Source: M55B165 sp051744245 | GTDB lineage: Bacteria; Actinomycetota; Humimicrobiia; Humimicrobiales; Humimicrobiaceae | NCBI GenBank assembly: GCA_051744245.1 | Contig: JBNJCV010000085.1 | Coordinates: 1-6,253, forward strand | Direction of reading: 5' to 3' | DNA length: 6,253 nt | In this document: positions 1 through 6,253 of the stretch, piece after piece | Layout of the letters: every line of letters begins with the position of its first letter | Numbering within the stretch: the stretch's first letter is position 1 | Made by a program: the position numbers and the translations under genes | Notes under the pieces: generated by a model | Told to the model about the DNA's origin: nothing | Databases searched by the model: none | Seen by the model: the letters and a program-made list of their open reading frames with translations, nothing else

Positions 1-2098
1 CTAGCTTGGGAAAAAGATAAAAAGCTTTCTCAGACAATCCTATCCCCCCTTCATAAGAATCATATATAAATACAGCTGCCTTTCTATTAAAAGGATGTGA
101 TGAATAAGATACTCCCCCAATATCCCACCGGTCACACATTACTATTAAGGGCATCATGGCAATCATTGCGTGCTCTATACCATGTATACCACCTTCAAAA
201 TCCAGGTTTCTGTCCAAGACTTTGGCCTTTATTGGTTCCGGTATAGTAAACCATAATCCCACTGTATTAAATTCTAATGGGGGCAGGTCCAGTTTTTCAG
301 AGGCCAGGACCTTGTCATATTTCTTTATTTTGTAGGCAAAAAAATTCTCTTCTACCTTCAGGCTACCATAATTTAATTCCCATCCCTTTATGTTTTTAGT
401 TCTTTCTTTTTCCAACACTTTTACTTCCACTGTTTTTAAAGCATCAGTATAGTAGTCCACATTTTTTTTCTCCAAATGTATTAAAAGGTTAACCAGGTCC
501 ATATCCTTAACCACATATTTTTCTCCCCTATGCAACAAAACAGCACCCTTATGTGCTTCCCTGTATGCCTGAACTTTGCTCATGGTTTCTAAAACTCTGC
601 CATTTTCAAGTATTTTAAAAGTTTCTCCCGCTATATTTTCTAAATTTACTATTTGGCTGGGCTTTTTTGCACCAAAATAAATCCAGCCATTACCAGTTTT
701 TTTCATTAAATTATTGCCAGCAAAATCATTAATATAATCCTCTATTTTCTTCCCAAAAAATTTACTATCCCTGCCAGCATCTACAGGCAGTTCAGAAGAA
801 GCGCACATTAGATGCCCTGCAATAATATAGGGGTTAGACAAGTCTATTACCGCATTTTCACTAGGAGTTGCAAATATATAGTTTGAATGCTTCATCAGGT
901 ATTGATCCAGAGCATTTTGGAAACCAACGAAAACAACCAAAGAATCATTGGTTCCCCTCCCCGCTCTTCCCGCTTGCTGCCATGTAGAAATTAAAGTGCC
1001 GGGATAACCAGAAATAAGGACTACATCCAGCTCACCAATATCTATTCCCAGCTCTAAGGCATTAGTTGAGACTAGCCCTGAAATTTTACCGGATTTTAAG
1101 CCGCTTTCTATTTCCCTTCTCTCTTCCGGCAAATAGCCGGCTCTGTAGCATGTAACCTTTCCAGCTAATTTGCCAAGTTCCTCTTTTGCCCAGTTAACTG
1201 TAAGCTCTGCCAATTTTCTGGATATGGTAAAACACAAAACCTGCAAACCCTTCTTAACCATAATGGTAAACAAATCCCTGGTTTCCTGGTGGGTAGAGTA
1301 GTATCCAACCCCATCAAAATAAGGGTTATAAAGGATAAAATACTTTCTTCCTCCTGGAGAGCAATCCTTTTTTATAATATCAAAATCTTTGCCTACTAAT
1401 TTTTTGCCAAACTCAGCAGGATTTGCCAGAGTAGCCGTAGAAAGTACATACTGGGGATTTGCATTATAGGAATCAAGTATTCTCTCCATTCTCCTGAAAA
1501 GCATGGCAATATTGGAGCCGAATACTCCTCTGTAATGGTGGGCTTCGTCTATTACTATAAACTTTAAATTGCCAAAAAAGTTATTCCACTTGTAATGCCA
1601 AGACAGAATATGGTGTATTTCATAAGGATTACTTATTATAATTCTTGAATTATTTCTTATCCTTGGCCTCCTGGAGCTAGGAGTGTCTCCATCATAAATA
1701 TCAGCATTAACTTTGATTTTAGTTATATTTTCAACTTCCCTTATTTTCTTAAGTTGATCATTAGCTAATGCCTTAGTAGGATAAAGGTAAAGAGCAGTAT
1801 AATTATTATTTTGCCTTAAAGCTTCAAATACAGGCAGGTTAAAAGCAAGGGTTTTGCCTGATGCCGTGGGAGTGGTTATGATTACATTCCTGCCTTCCCT
1901 TATTTTTTTAATGCACTGGGTCTGGTGCTTGTATAGTCTGATTTTTTTTTGGGTTAAGTATTTTTTTATGTCTTCTGGAATTCCGCCTAAATTACCGTAG
2001 GCACCTTGCTTTTTTTCAATGGTTTCAATATGCTCAATCCTGGAGCTAAATCTGGAACTTTCTTTTAATATTTTTAGTATCTCTAAAATGTTTCCCAT
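1..2098 (-). CDS. mrfA: MrfA/YprA-type DEAH-box DNA repair helicase with DUF1998/MZB C-terminal domain (3' end cut by window edge)
   Basis: I translated this frame by hand: it is open for 699 codons from ATG 2098 to the window edge. Helicase superfamily 2 motifs appear in order: an upstream LYKHQ (55-59), Walker A TPTASGKT (76-83), YPTKALANDQ (106-115), DEAH (184-187), STAT (220-223), CFTISRK (289-295), STNALELGIDI (344-354) and QQAGRAGRG (374-382). The C-terminal part shows DUF1998/MZB hallmarks: HGIEHA (639-644), CDRWDIGGVS (655-664) and IYDSYEGGIGL (678-688). This set is typical of MrfA/YprA, an ATP-driven 3'-5' DNA helicase that works with the MrfB exonuclease in UvrABC-independent repair of mitomycin C damage in B. 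subtilis. The Bacillus protein is about 750 residues, so roughly 50 are missing here, including the expected CxCxxGCPxC zinc site. An in-frame TGA at 2102-2104 fixes the start at ATG 2098. The start lies inside mrfB (16-bp overlap) with only a weak AGTGAAG ribosome site, which suggests translational coupling. Family assignment is strong; the repair role is inferred from homology. Confidence 0.93.
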   Translation of the reverse strand, partial: MGNILEILKILKESSRFSSRIEHIETIEKKQGAYGNLGGIPEDIKKYLTQKKIRLYKHQTQCIKKIREGRNVIITTPTASGKTLAFNLPVFEALRQNNNYTALYLYPTKALANDQLKKIREVENITKIKVNADIYDGDTPSSRRPRIRNNSRIIISNPYEIHHILSWHYKWNNFFGNLKFIVIDEAHHYRGVFGSNIAMLFRRMERILDSYNANPQYVLSTATLANPAEFGKKLVGKDFDIIKKDCSPGGRKYFILYNPYFDGVGYYSTHQETRDLFTIMVKKGLQVLCFTISRKLAELTVNWAKEELGKLAGKVTCYRAGYLPEERREIESGLKSGKISGLVSTNALELGIDIGELDVVLISGYPGTLISTWQQAGRAGRGTNDSLVVFVGFQNALDQYLMKHSNYIFATPSENAVIDLSNPYIIAGHLMCASSELPVDAGRDSKFFGKKIEDYINDFAGNNLMKKTGNGWIYFGAKKPSQIVNLENIAGETFKILENGRVLETMSKVQAYREAHKGAVLLHRGEKYVVKDMDLVNLLIHLEKKNVDYYTDALKTVEVKVLEKERTKNIKGWELNYGSLKVEENFFAYKIKKYDKVLASEKLDLPPLEFNTVGLWFTIPEPIKAKVLDRNLDFEGGIHGIEHAMIAMMPLIVMCDRWDIGGVSYSSHPFNRKAAVFIYDSYEGGIGLSEKAFYLFPKL

Positions 2099-3159
2099 TC
2101 TTCACTTATTTTAGCAAAAAGATTGGCTAATGAAATAATATCTTGCTTGTTATGCTCAATTATGGGGATAAGCGGACCAATGTTTTTAGTGGATAAATAA
2201 GACCTGTAGAAATCAGGAACATATGTGCTTGGCAAGTCCATCTTCCTGTTTACTCCTAATAGCAAATTCTCCAGAGTTTCCAGCTTATAGTTTTCAAATT
2301 TGTGTTTCCACACCCTCCTGGAGAAATGCAGAATATCGTAATTCAGCCTACTCAAATTAAAAGGTATACCATAAAAATAAAGGCGTTCCTGTAGAAAGGG
2401 TATATCAAACATAAGGCCATTAAAAGTAATAAAAGCATTGTTCTTTTCAATATTTGTTATGAAATGGCTCAAGATAGCAGCTTCTTCTTCCAGATCCCTT
2501 ATTAAATACTGCCTGGTATGTATATAACCATCCTTTATTTTACCCATCCCTATAAGTATTATAGGCTTATTATATAATCCTAAGGTTTCAATATCTAAAA
2601 TAATATAATCCTGTATATTGCTAAAGGCAGAGCAGCAAAAAACCAAGGGATGAGACTTTGATACCCACCTGCAAATCCAGCTTGCTACCTTATCCGCACT
2701 TATGCTGTCAAGCAATTTTACCAATTCAGCTGCTTCTTTTCCGAATCTGGGGTGGGCCTTTAACTGGTAAATATTGGAGTAGCCCTCCTTTTTTAGTTCG
2801 GTTTCAGTAATCTTGCCTATGCCATAAATTAACTTTAAATCTGAAGCAATTTTACTTTTAGCTCTGCCTGCATCGATTTTTTTTAAACTAATAGCCTTCT
2901 TATCTTCTATTATAAAGCAGCTTCCCTGGCTATTTTTTACTTCCCTTCCTTTAATTATTTCTTTAAAATCTTTTCCGCCATACTCCTCTAGAAGTTTTTG
3001 CTTTAAATTCTCAACAGAATCAAATTGGCCAGGGGGATTAGGACTTTGATTGGCATTCCATCTTTTAACAATCCTACTATATCCATGCACAAGTTCTCCG
3101 CAATGCTGGCAATAATTATCTAATTTAGAAACCTCAGTCCCACAATTAGTGCAAAACAT
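2083..3159 (-). CDS. mrfB: MrfB/YprB-type DEDD exonuclease with N-terminal zinc ribbon
   Basis: A 358-residue protein in three parts. Residues 3-20 form a CxxC-x10-CxxC zinc ribbon (C3, C6, C17, C20). Residues about 108-151 contain a helix-hairpin-helix-like stretch beginning IYGIGKITETELKKEGY. Residues about 184-355 are an RNase H-like (DnaQ-fold, RNase_H_2/YprB) nuclease. Likely metal ligands are D189 and E191 (ILDIETLGL), D252 (FNGLMFDIPF) and D340, with H336 as the general base in EHNKQD. The NYDILHFSRRVWK segment (273-285) and DLPSTYVPDFYRSYL (308-322) match the YprB pattern. In B. subtilis MrfB is the metal-dependent nuclease partner of MrfA. The Bacillus protein is about 413 residues with a C-terminal TPR region; this one stops just after the nuclease fold. 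The start is supported because the first cysteine pair follows the ATG directly. It begins 6 bp after the transaldolase stop with no clear ribosome site (AAGAAG sits rather far upstream), so reinitiation or coupling is likely. Confidence 0.9.
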   Translation of the reverse strand: MFCTNCGTEVSKLDNYCQHCGELVHGYSRIVKRWNANQSPNPPGQFDSVENLKQKLLEEYGGKDFKEIIKGREVKNSQGSCFIIEDKKAISLKKIDAGRAKSKIASDLKLIYGIGKITETELKKEGYSNIYQLKAHPRFGKEAAELVKLLDSISADKVASWICRWVSKSHPLVFCCSAFSNIQDYIILDIETLGLYNKPIILIGMGKIKDGYIHTRQYLIRDLEEEAAILSHFITNIEKNNAFITFNGLMFDIPFLQERLYFYGIPFNLSRLNYDILHFSRRVWKHKFENYKLETLENLLLGVNRKMDLPSTYVPDFYRSYLSTKNIGPLIPIIEHNKQDIISLANLFAKISEEWETF

Positions 3160-3165
3160 ATTAAG

Positions 3166-3993
3166 CTAGTTACTTCTTAATAAATTTTCATATTCTTCTA
3201 CTACATCATCAGTAAAATTTTTAATTCCTTCAACCGTTTTATGATGGTATAAAAGGCTTTTTATTACTTTATAAGGCACAGTAGCAATATCAGCTCCCGC
3301 CAGGGCTGCCTCCCTTACCTGCCTGGGGTTCCTTATGCTGGCTGCAAGAACTTCAGTTTCCAAACCATAATATCTAAATATTTCTGTAATTTGGCCTACC
3401 AGGTCAATGCCAGACAATATACCATTATCATCTAATGTTTGGCTGCCTTTTTTTAACCCGTACTCAGGAAAATAATCCCCTTTGCTGAATTCAATATCAC
3501 TCATTTGCCTTATGTAATCATCCACACGCCCCGCAAAAGGGCTCACAAATGCTGCGCCAGCCTTTGATGCCAGCAATGCCTGCTCAGGGGTAAATACCAA
3601 TGTACAGTTTATAGGTATTCCCTCTGATGATAATTTTTTTATAGCCCTTATTCCATCAAATGAATTTCCCCCTTTTTTCTCAAAAGAAGGATTTACCGGA
3701 ATTTTAATATAAACGTTATCCGCTATCGGATTGAATTTATCAAAAATCTTTTTTCCTTCCTTTACCATTTCCTCGTATGAGGTTCCGATGACCTCCAGGC
3801 TAACAGGCCGCCCGGAAACCGTTTTTAAAATTTCCTTAATATAGCTTTCCATATTAACTCTTTTGCCTTTGCCCTTTAAATTGTCTACAGCTTTTTTTAT
3901 CAGGCTGGGATTTAAGGTAACCCCATCTAAAATTCCATAAGAGTTTATTTCCTTTATCTCTTCCAGTATTCCAGTGTCTATAAACAGTTTCAT
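3166..3993 (-). CDS. tal: Transaldolase, enlarged FSA/TalC-fold type
   Basis: A 275-residue class I aldolase of the transaldolase family. It moves a dihydroxyacetone unit between sedoheptulose 7-phosphate and glyceraldehyde 3-phosphate in the non-oxidative pentose phosphate pathway, in the cytoplasm. The start MKLFIDTG, the VTLNPSLI motif (25-32), the Schiff-base lysine K97 in YIKIPV, SPFAGRVDD (151-159) and the phosphate-site stretch AASIRNPRQ (217-225) identify the family. The residues that separate transaldolase from fructose-6-phosphate aldolase are of transaldolase type: E67 (SLEV), S151 and F153, where E. coli FSA has Gln, Ala and Tyr. T131 matches the conserved catalytic threonine. The protein is about 55 residues longer than usual TalC/FSA proteins. 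The extra length sits near residues 34-60, 101-112 and 160-192, the last rich in charged and aromatic residues. Position 27 is Leu where most relatives have Thr. The start is supported by an AAGGAGG site 7 bases upstream. It lies 3 bp after the transketolase stop, so the two consecutive pathway enzymes are made from one message. Confidence 0.92.
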   Translation of the reverse strand: MKLFIDTGILEEIKEINSYGILDGVTLNPSLIKKAVDNLKGKGKRVNMESYIKEILKTVSGRPVSLEVIGTSYEEMVKEGKKIFDKFNPIADNVYIKIPVNPSFEKKGGNSFDGIRAIKKLSSEGIPINCTLVFTPEQALLASKAGAAFVSPFAGRVDDYIRQMSDIEFSKGDYFPEYGLKKGSQTLDDNGILSGIDLVGQITEIFRYYGLETEVLAASIRNPRQVREAALAGADIATVPYKVIKSLLYHHKTVEGIKNFTDDVVEEYENLLRSN

Positions 3994-3996
3994 AAA

Positions 3997-5835
3997 CTAA
4001 CCTCCTTCAATTATTTCTCTGGCCTTTTTTACTATTGCTTCCGAAGATATATTTTCGTATTCTAAAAGTTCTTCCGGTTCGCCACTTCTGGGGGTTTTTC
4101 CCACTGCCATTAGATAAACAGGGATATTCTCCTGGCTAAGAGCATTGCAAACAGCTTCACCCAGTCCCCCTTCCGCATAATGGTCTTCCACCGTTATTAT
4201 AGCCCGGGTTTCCCTTTTAGCCTTAAGTAAAGTGGCATAATCCACAGGCTTTATGCTATACAAATCTATAACCCTAAGGTATATATTTTCTTCCTTCAGA
4301 ATCTCATAGGCTTTTAAAGTTTCGTGCAGAGTTATACCCGCAGCGCAAACCGTTATCCTGTCCTCAGGGCTATGCTTTAGGGTTTTGCTGCCCCCTATTT
4401 CAAAATCATCAGTAAAATTATAAAGGGTTGGCAGATCCATCCTTGTAGTCCTTATATATACATTTCCTTTATAGCTGGCCACCTTTTTAATTAGCTTTAT
4501 GGTAGAAATTGCATCAGAGGGATACAGCACAACCCCACCTATAAGGGTTCTAAACATAGCAATATCTTCGAGACCCATCTGGGAAGGACCATCTGCTCCT
4601 ATAGATACCCCAGCATGAGATCCCACAAATTTTATATTCGTATCTGAATATTGAGTCATTCTTATCTGGTCAAATGCTCTGGTAAGAAATGCAGCAAACG
4701 ATGAGACAAAAGGTATTTTTCCCCTAAGGGATAAGCCTAATGCCGCTCCCACCATATTTTGTTCAGCAATGTACATTTCAAAAAAATTATTGGGATAATT
4801 TTCCTTGAAAATTTCTGCATATGTAGAATTACTTACTTCCCCATCTAGGGCAACAATTTCAGGAAACCTGCTGAATGCTTCCACCAGTCCATTTCCATAA
4901 GCTTTCCTGGTGGCATATTTTCCTTTGGGTAATGCTATTTTTTTTGCTTCCATTTCCATGTTTATATGTGGCTTCAAATTTTCTGGCTCCAATATTTGTC
5001 CCTTAAGGCCTTTATTCACCTCTCCTATATCTTTTAGAGCATTATCAAGTTTATCTTCCGGAATGGGCTTTCCATGAAAACCCTGTTTATCCTCTAGATA
5101 CCTTACTCCTTTGCCTTTAACTGTTTTGGCTATTATCATCACAGGTTTTTCTTTTGAATTTAAGGCTGCCTGGTATGCCTGCAATATTTCTTCCAGATTA
5201 TGGCCATCCACCTCTATTGCTTCCCAACCAAAAGAAGAAATTCTTTTGTAATACTGGCGGGTATTCTTCCGGTACATGGTCCATCCGGTCTGGCCCAGGC
5301 CATTAGCATCAATTACTCCAATTAAATTATGGAGCTTATAATGATTGGACAGCTGTATGGCTTCCCAGGCTGATCCTTCTGCCATTTCGCTATCACCTAA
5401 TAGGACATATGTCCTGTAAGGAAGCATATCTAAATACTTTGCATTTAAAGCCATGCCCATTCCTATAGAAAGGCCTTGGCCCAATGACCCGGTTGCTGCC
5501 TCTGCATGCTCAAATCTTTTTGTAGGGTGGCCCTCTAGAGTGCTGTCAAAATTTCTTAAGTTCATAAGTTCTTTTTCTGTTATCTTGCCCGCTACAGCCC
5601 ATAATGCATAAAGCAAGGGTGAAGCATGGCCCTTGGAGAATATTAAGCGGTCATTATTGCAAAAATTAGGGTTTCCTATTTTATACCTCAAAACCCTTCC
5701 AAACATTAGCGCTACCATCAGTTCAACTGCAGACAAAGATGATGTGGGATGTCCTGACCCTGCCTTGGTAGTAGAGGTGATAATATAATATCTGACTAAT
5801 TTTGAAATTTCTTCCAGTTGTTTTAAATCTTTCAT
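3997..5835 (-). CDS. tkt: Transketolase, short animal-type single-chain form
   Basis: A complete 612-residue thiamine diphosphate enzyme that transfers two-carbon ketol units between sugar phosphates (xylulose 5-phosphate to ribose 5-phosphate or erythrose 4-phosphate). The N-terminal cofactor domain shows GSGHPTSS (26-33), SKGHASP (67-73), GSLGQGL (116-122) and the diphosphate/metal motif GDSEMAEGS (147-155) closing with N178; IIAKTVKGKG is at 234-243 and FHGKP at 253-257. The pyrimidine-binding domain has ATRKAYG (308-314), LDGEVSNST (330-338) and YIAEQNM with the catalytic glutamate E358. SSFAAFLTRAFDQIRM (378-393) and HAGVSIGADGPSQM (407-420) follow. The C-terminal domain has TVEDHYAEGGLGEAV (548-562). 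Length and motifs fit the human-type enzyme (about 620 residues) better than E. coli TktA (about 660). Q182 and Q419 occupy positions that are Gln in human and His in yeast and E. coli enzymes. Many relatives are split into two genes; this one is not. The ATG overlaps the upstream dehydrogenase stop as ATGA, preceded by an AGGGGG ribosome site. Confidence 0.95.
   Translation of the reverse strand: MKDLKQLEEISKLVRYYIITSTTKAGSGHPTSSLSAVELMVALMFGRVLRYKIGNPNFCNNDRLIFSKGHASPLLYALWAVAGKITEKELMNLRNFDSTLEGHPTKRFEHAEAATGSLGQGLSIGMGMALNAKYLDMLPYRTYVLLGDSEMAEGSAWEAIQLSNHYKLHNLIGVIDANGLGQTGWTMYRKNTRQYYKRISSFGWEAIEVDGHNLEEILQAYQAALNSKEKPVMIIAKTVKGKGVRYLEDKQGFHGKPIPEDKLDNALKDIGEVNKGLKGQILEPENLKPHINMEMEAKKIALPKGKYATRKAYGNGLVEAFSRFPEIVALDGEVSNSTYAEIFKENYPNNFFEMYIAEQNMVGAALGLSLRGKIPFVSSFAAFLTRAFDQIRMTQYSDTNIKFVGSHAGVSIGADGPSQMGLEDIAMFRTLIGGVVLYPSDAISTIKLIKKVASYKGNVYIRTTRMDLPTLYNFTDDFEIGGSKTLKHSPEDRITVCAAGITLHETLKAYEILKEENIYLRVIDLYSIKPVDYATLLKAKRETRAIITVEDHYAEGGLGEAVCNALSQENIPVYLMAVGKTPRSGEPEELLEYENISSEAIVKKAREIIEGG
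4001..4007 (-). promoter_or_regulatory. Strong Shine-Dalgarno site for the transaldolase, inside the end of tkt
   Basis: The minus strand reads AAGGAGG, a near-perfect anti-16S match, 7 bases before the transaldolase ATG at 3993. It overlaps the last Glu-Gly-Gly codons of the transketolase. The terminating ribosome therefore passes over the site that recruits the next one. This site decides the transaldolase start. Confidence 0.88.
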
Positions 5836-6253
5836 TTTTCCCCCTGTTTTATTGCTTGATGTCCACCAAACTGTTTCCTCAAAGCCGACAGCACTTTGCC
5901 CATATAGCTTGGCTTCTTTTTTGAATTCTTCCTAAAATTTAAAGATTCTTGTATAACTTTTATATATTCTTTTCCCTCTTTTGCATAATTTATTGCCCAC
6001 TCTACTTCCCCGCTATGACCTACAGTCCCGGTTACCTCTTTCAGGTTTTGCCCATACTGGTGGTATGCCTCACTCAGCCATCCCACAAGTTTGGATTCAA
6101 TAACGCTCCCATTATTGAAAAGTTCTGCTATTACTTTTAAGTCTAAATCAAAGCTTGAATGTTTCATTAAACTAAACCCTTCTGCTATTGACTGCATCAT
6201 CCCATACTCAATTGCATTGTGTATCATTTTTACAAAATGTCCGCTTCCGCTGG
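5832..6253 (-). CDS. gnd: 6-phosphogluconate dehydrogenase (decarboxylating), short form, C-terminal fragment cut by window edge
   Basis: The frame is open from the window edge to TGA 5832-5834 and encodes the last 139 residues of the enzyme that oxidises and decarboxylates 6-phosphogluconate to ribulose 5-phosphate with reduction of NAD(P). The visible part starts with SGSGHFVKMIHNAIEYGMMQ, the active-site helix carrying the catalytic lysine (VKM), the asparagine (HNA) and the acid glutamate (IEYG). It continues with FNNGSVIESKL and ends near LRKQFGGH, whose Arg and His, six residues apart, fit the phosphate-binding pair of the family. The compact C-terminal region, without the long tail of the 470-residue enzymes, indicates the short form of about 300 residues (GntZ/YqeC-like). 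The N-terminal Rossmann domain, about 160 residues, lies outside the window, so NAD or NADP preference cannot be read. The ATG at 6225-6227 is the internal Met after the catalytic lysine, not a start. The stop overlaps the transketolase start by 4 bp. Confidence 0.93.
   Translation of the reverse strand, partial: SGSGHFVKMIHNAIEYGMMQSIAEGFSLMKHSSFDLDLKVIAELFNNGSVIESKLVGWLSEAYHQYGQNLKEVTGTVGHSGEVEWAINYAKEGKEYIKVIQESLNFRKNSKKKPSYMGKVLSALRKQFGGHQAIKQGEK
5839..5845 (-). promoter_or_regulatory. Shine-Dalgarno-like site for transketolase, inside the end of gnd
   Basis: The minus strand reads AGGGGGA just before the transketolase ATG at 5835, with short spacing (about 3-4 bases). It lies within the last Gln-Gly-Glu codons of the dehydrogenase gene. 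Together with the ATGA start/stop overlap it suggests coupled translation. Confidence 0.65.

Larger units (their letters stand above)
1..6253 (-). other. Polycistronic unit gnd-tkt-tal-mrfB-mrfA
   Basis: All five genes face the same way. Junctions are a 4-bp overlap (gnd/tkt), a 3-bp gap (tkt/tal), a 6-bp gap (tal/mrfB) and a 16-bp overlap (mrfB/mrfA). No junction has room for a promoter or an intrinsic terminator, so I infer one transcript entering from beyond 6253 and leaving beyond position 1. An internal promoter inside a coding region cannot be ruled out from sequence reading. Confidence 0.8.

Noticed and set aside
1..2098. Helicase as a broken gene or pseudogene
   Set aside because: The hand translation is open for 699 codons with all helicase motifs intact. 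It only lacks a stop codon because the window ends, not because the gene is damaged.
1..3159. A new anti-phage defence system built of helicase plus nuclease
   Set aside because: The motif pattern (DUF1998 helicase with a YprB-type DEDD nuclease) matches the known MrfAB repair pair, and the surrounding genes are housekeeping metabolism with no defence or mobile markers.
2083..3159. DnaQ, the DNA polymerase III proofreading subunit
   Set aside because: The fold is shared, but the EHNKQD ending, the DILHFSRRVWK segment, the HhH-like stretch and the adjacent MrfA helicase fit YprB/MrfB rather than a polymerase proofreader.
3994..3996. A terminator or promoter between tkt and tal, or at other junctions
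   Set aside because: The gaps are 3 and 6 bp and the other two junctions overlap. T runs seen on the plus strand lie in coding sequence and reflect lysine/phenylalanine codons, with no preceding GC-rich hairpin that I could find.
5949..6140. A 63-codon open frame on the plus strand
   Set aside because: It lies wholly antisense to the well-conserved 6-phosphogluconate dehydrogenase, its product is low-complexity and hydrophobic from AT-rich antisense sequence, and I see no ribosome site or motif.
5832..6227. A complete 131-residue protein starting at ATG 6225-6227
   Set aside because: The frame continues upstream to the window edge and encodes the conserved SGSGHFVK residues, including the catalytic lysine just before this Met. 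It is a fragment of a larger gene.

Overview
The window is one densely packed, co-directional gene block on the minus strand, so transcription runs from position 6253 towards position 1. In transcription order it holds: the C-terminal half of a decarboxylating 6-phosphogluconate dehydrogenase (entering from outside the window), a full-length transketolase, a transaldolase, a MrfB/YprB-type DEDD exonuclease, and a MrfA/YprA-type DNA repair helicase that runs off the window end. Spacing is minimal throughout: a 4-bp ATGA overlap, a 3-bp gap, a 6-bp gap and a 16-bp overlap. No intergenic space could hold a promoter or a hairpin terminator, so the five genes look like part of one polycistronic transcript. 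The real operon start lies beyond position 6253.

The DNA is AT-rich, with many AAA/AAT/ATA codons, AGA/AGG arginines and frequent homopolymer A/T runs. It uses ordinary bacterial Shine-Dalgarno sites, best seen as AAGGAGG before the transaldolase. The MrfAB pair is best known from Firmicutes and occurs in other bacteria. I infer a low-GC, probably anaerobic, possibly uncultivated bacterium; the sequence alone does not fix the phylum.

The upstream part (about 3166-6253) is a pentose-phosphate module. 6-phosphogluconate dehydrogenase makes ribulose 5-phosphate, CO2 and NAD(P)H. Transketolase and transaldolase then exchange C2 and C3 units between pentose phosphates and glycolytic intermediates. 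The transketolase resembles the short, animal-type enzyme, including two active-site glutamines where yeast and E. coli enzymes have histidine. The transaldolase is built on the small FSA/TalC barrel but is enlarged to 275 residues by insertions, and its active-site residues are of transaldolase type, not fructose-6-phosphate aldolase type.

The downstream part (1-3159) is a DNA repair pair. MrfA and MrfB act together in nucleotide excision of mitomycin C damage in Bacillus subtilis. Here mrfB comes first and overlaps mrfA, the reverse of the Bacillus order. MrfB carries an N-terminal four-cysteine zinc ribbon and ends right after its nuclease domain, without the C-terminal TPR region of the Bacillus protein. 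MrfA is open for 699 codons and is cut by the window edge just before its expected C-terminal zinc-binding cysteines.

I saw no RNA genes, CRISPR arrays, insertion sequences or long repeats. There is no gene-free stretch longer than a few bases. The most interesting points are the fusion of a carbon-metabolism operon with a DNA repair pair and the altered domain make-up of MrfB.
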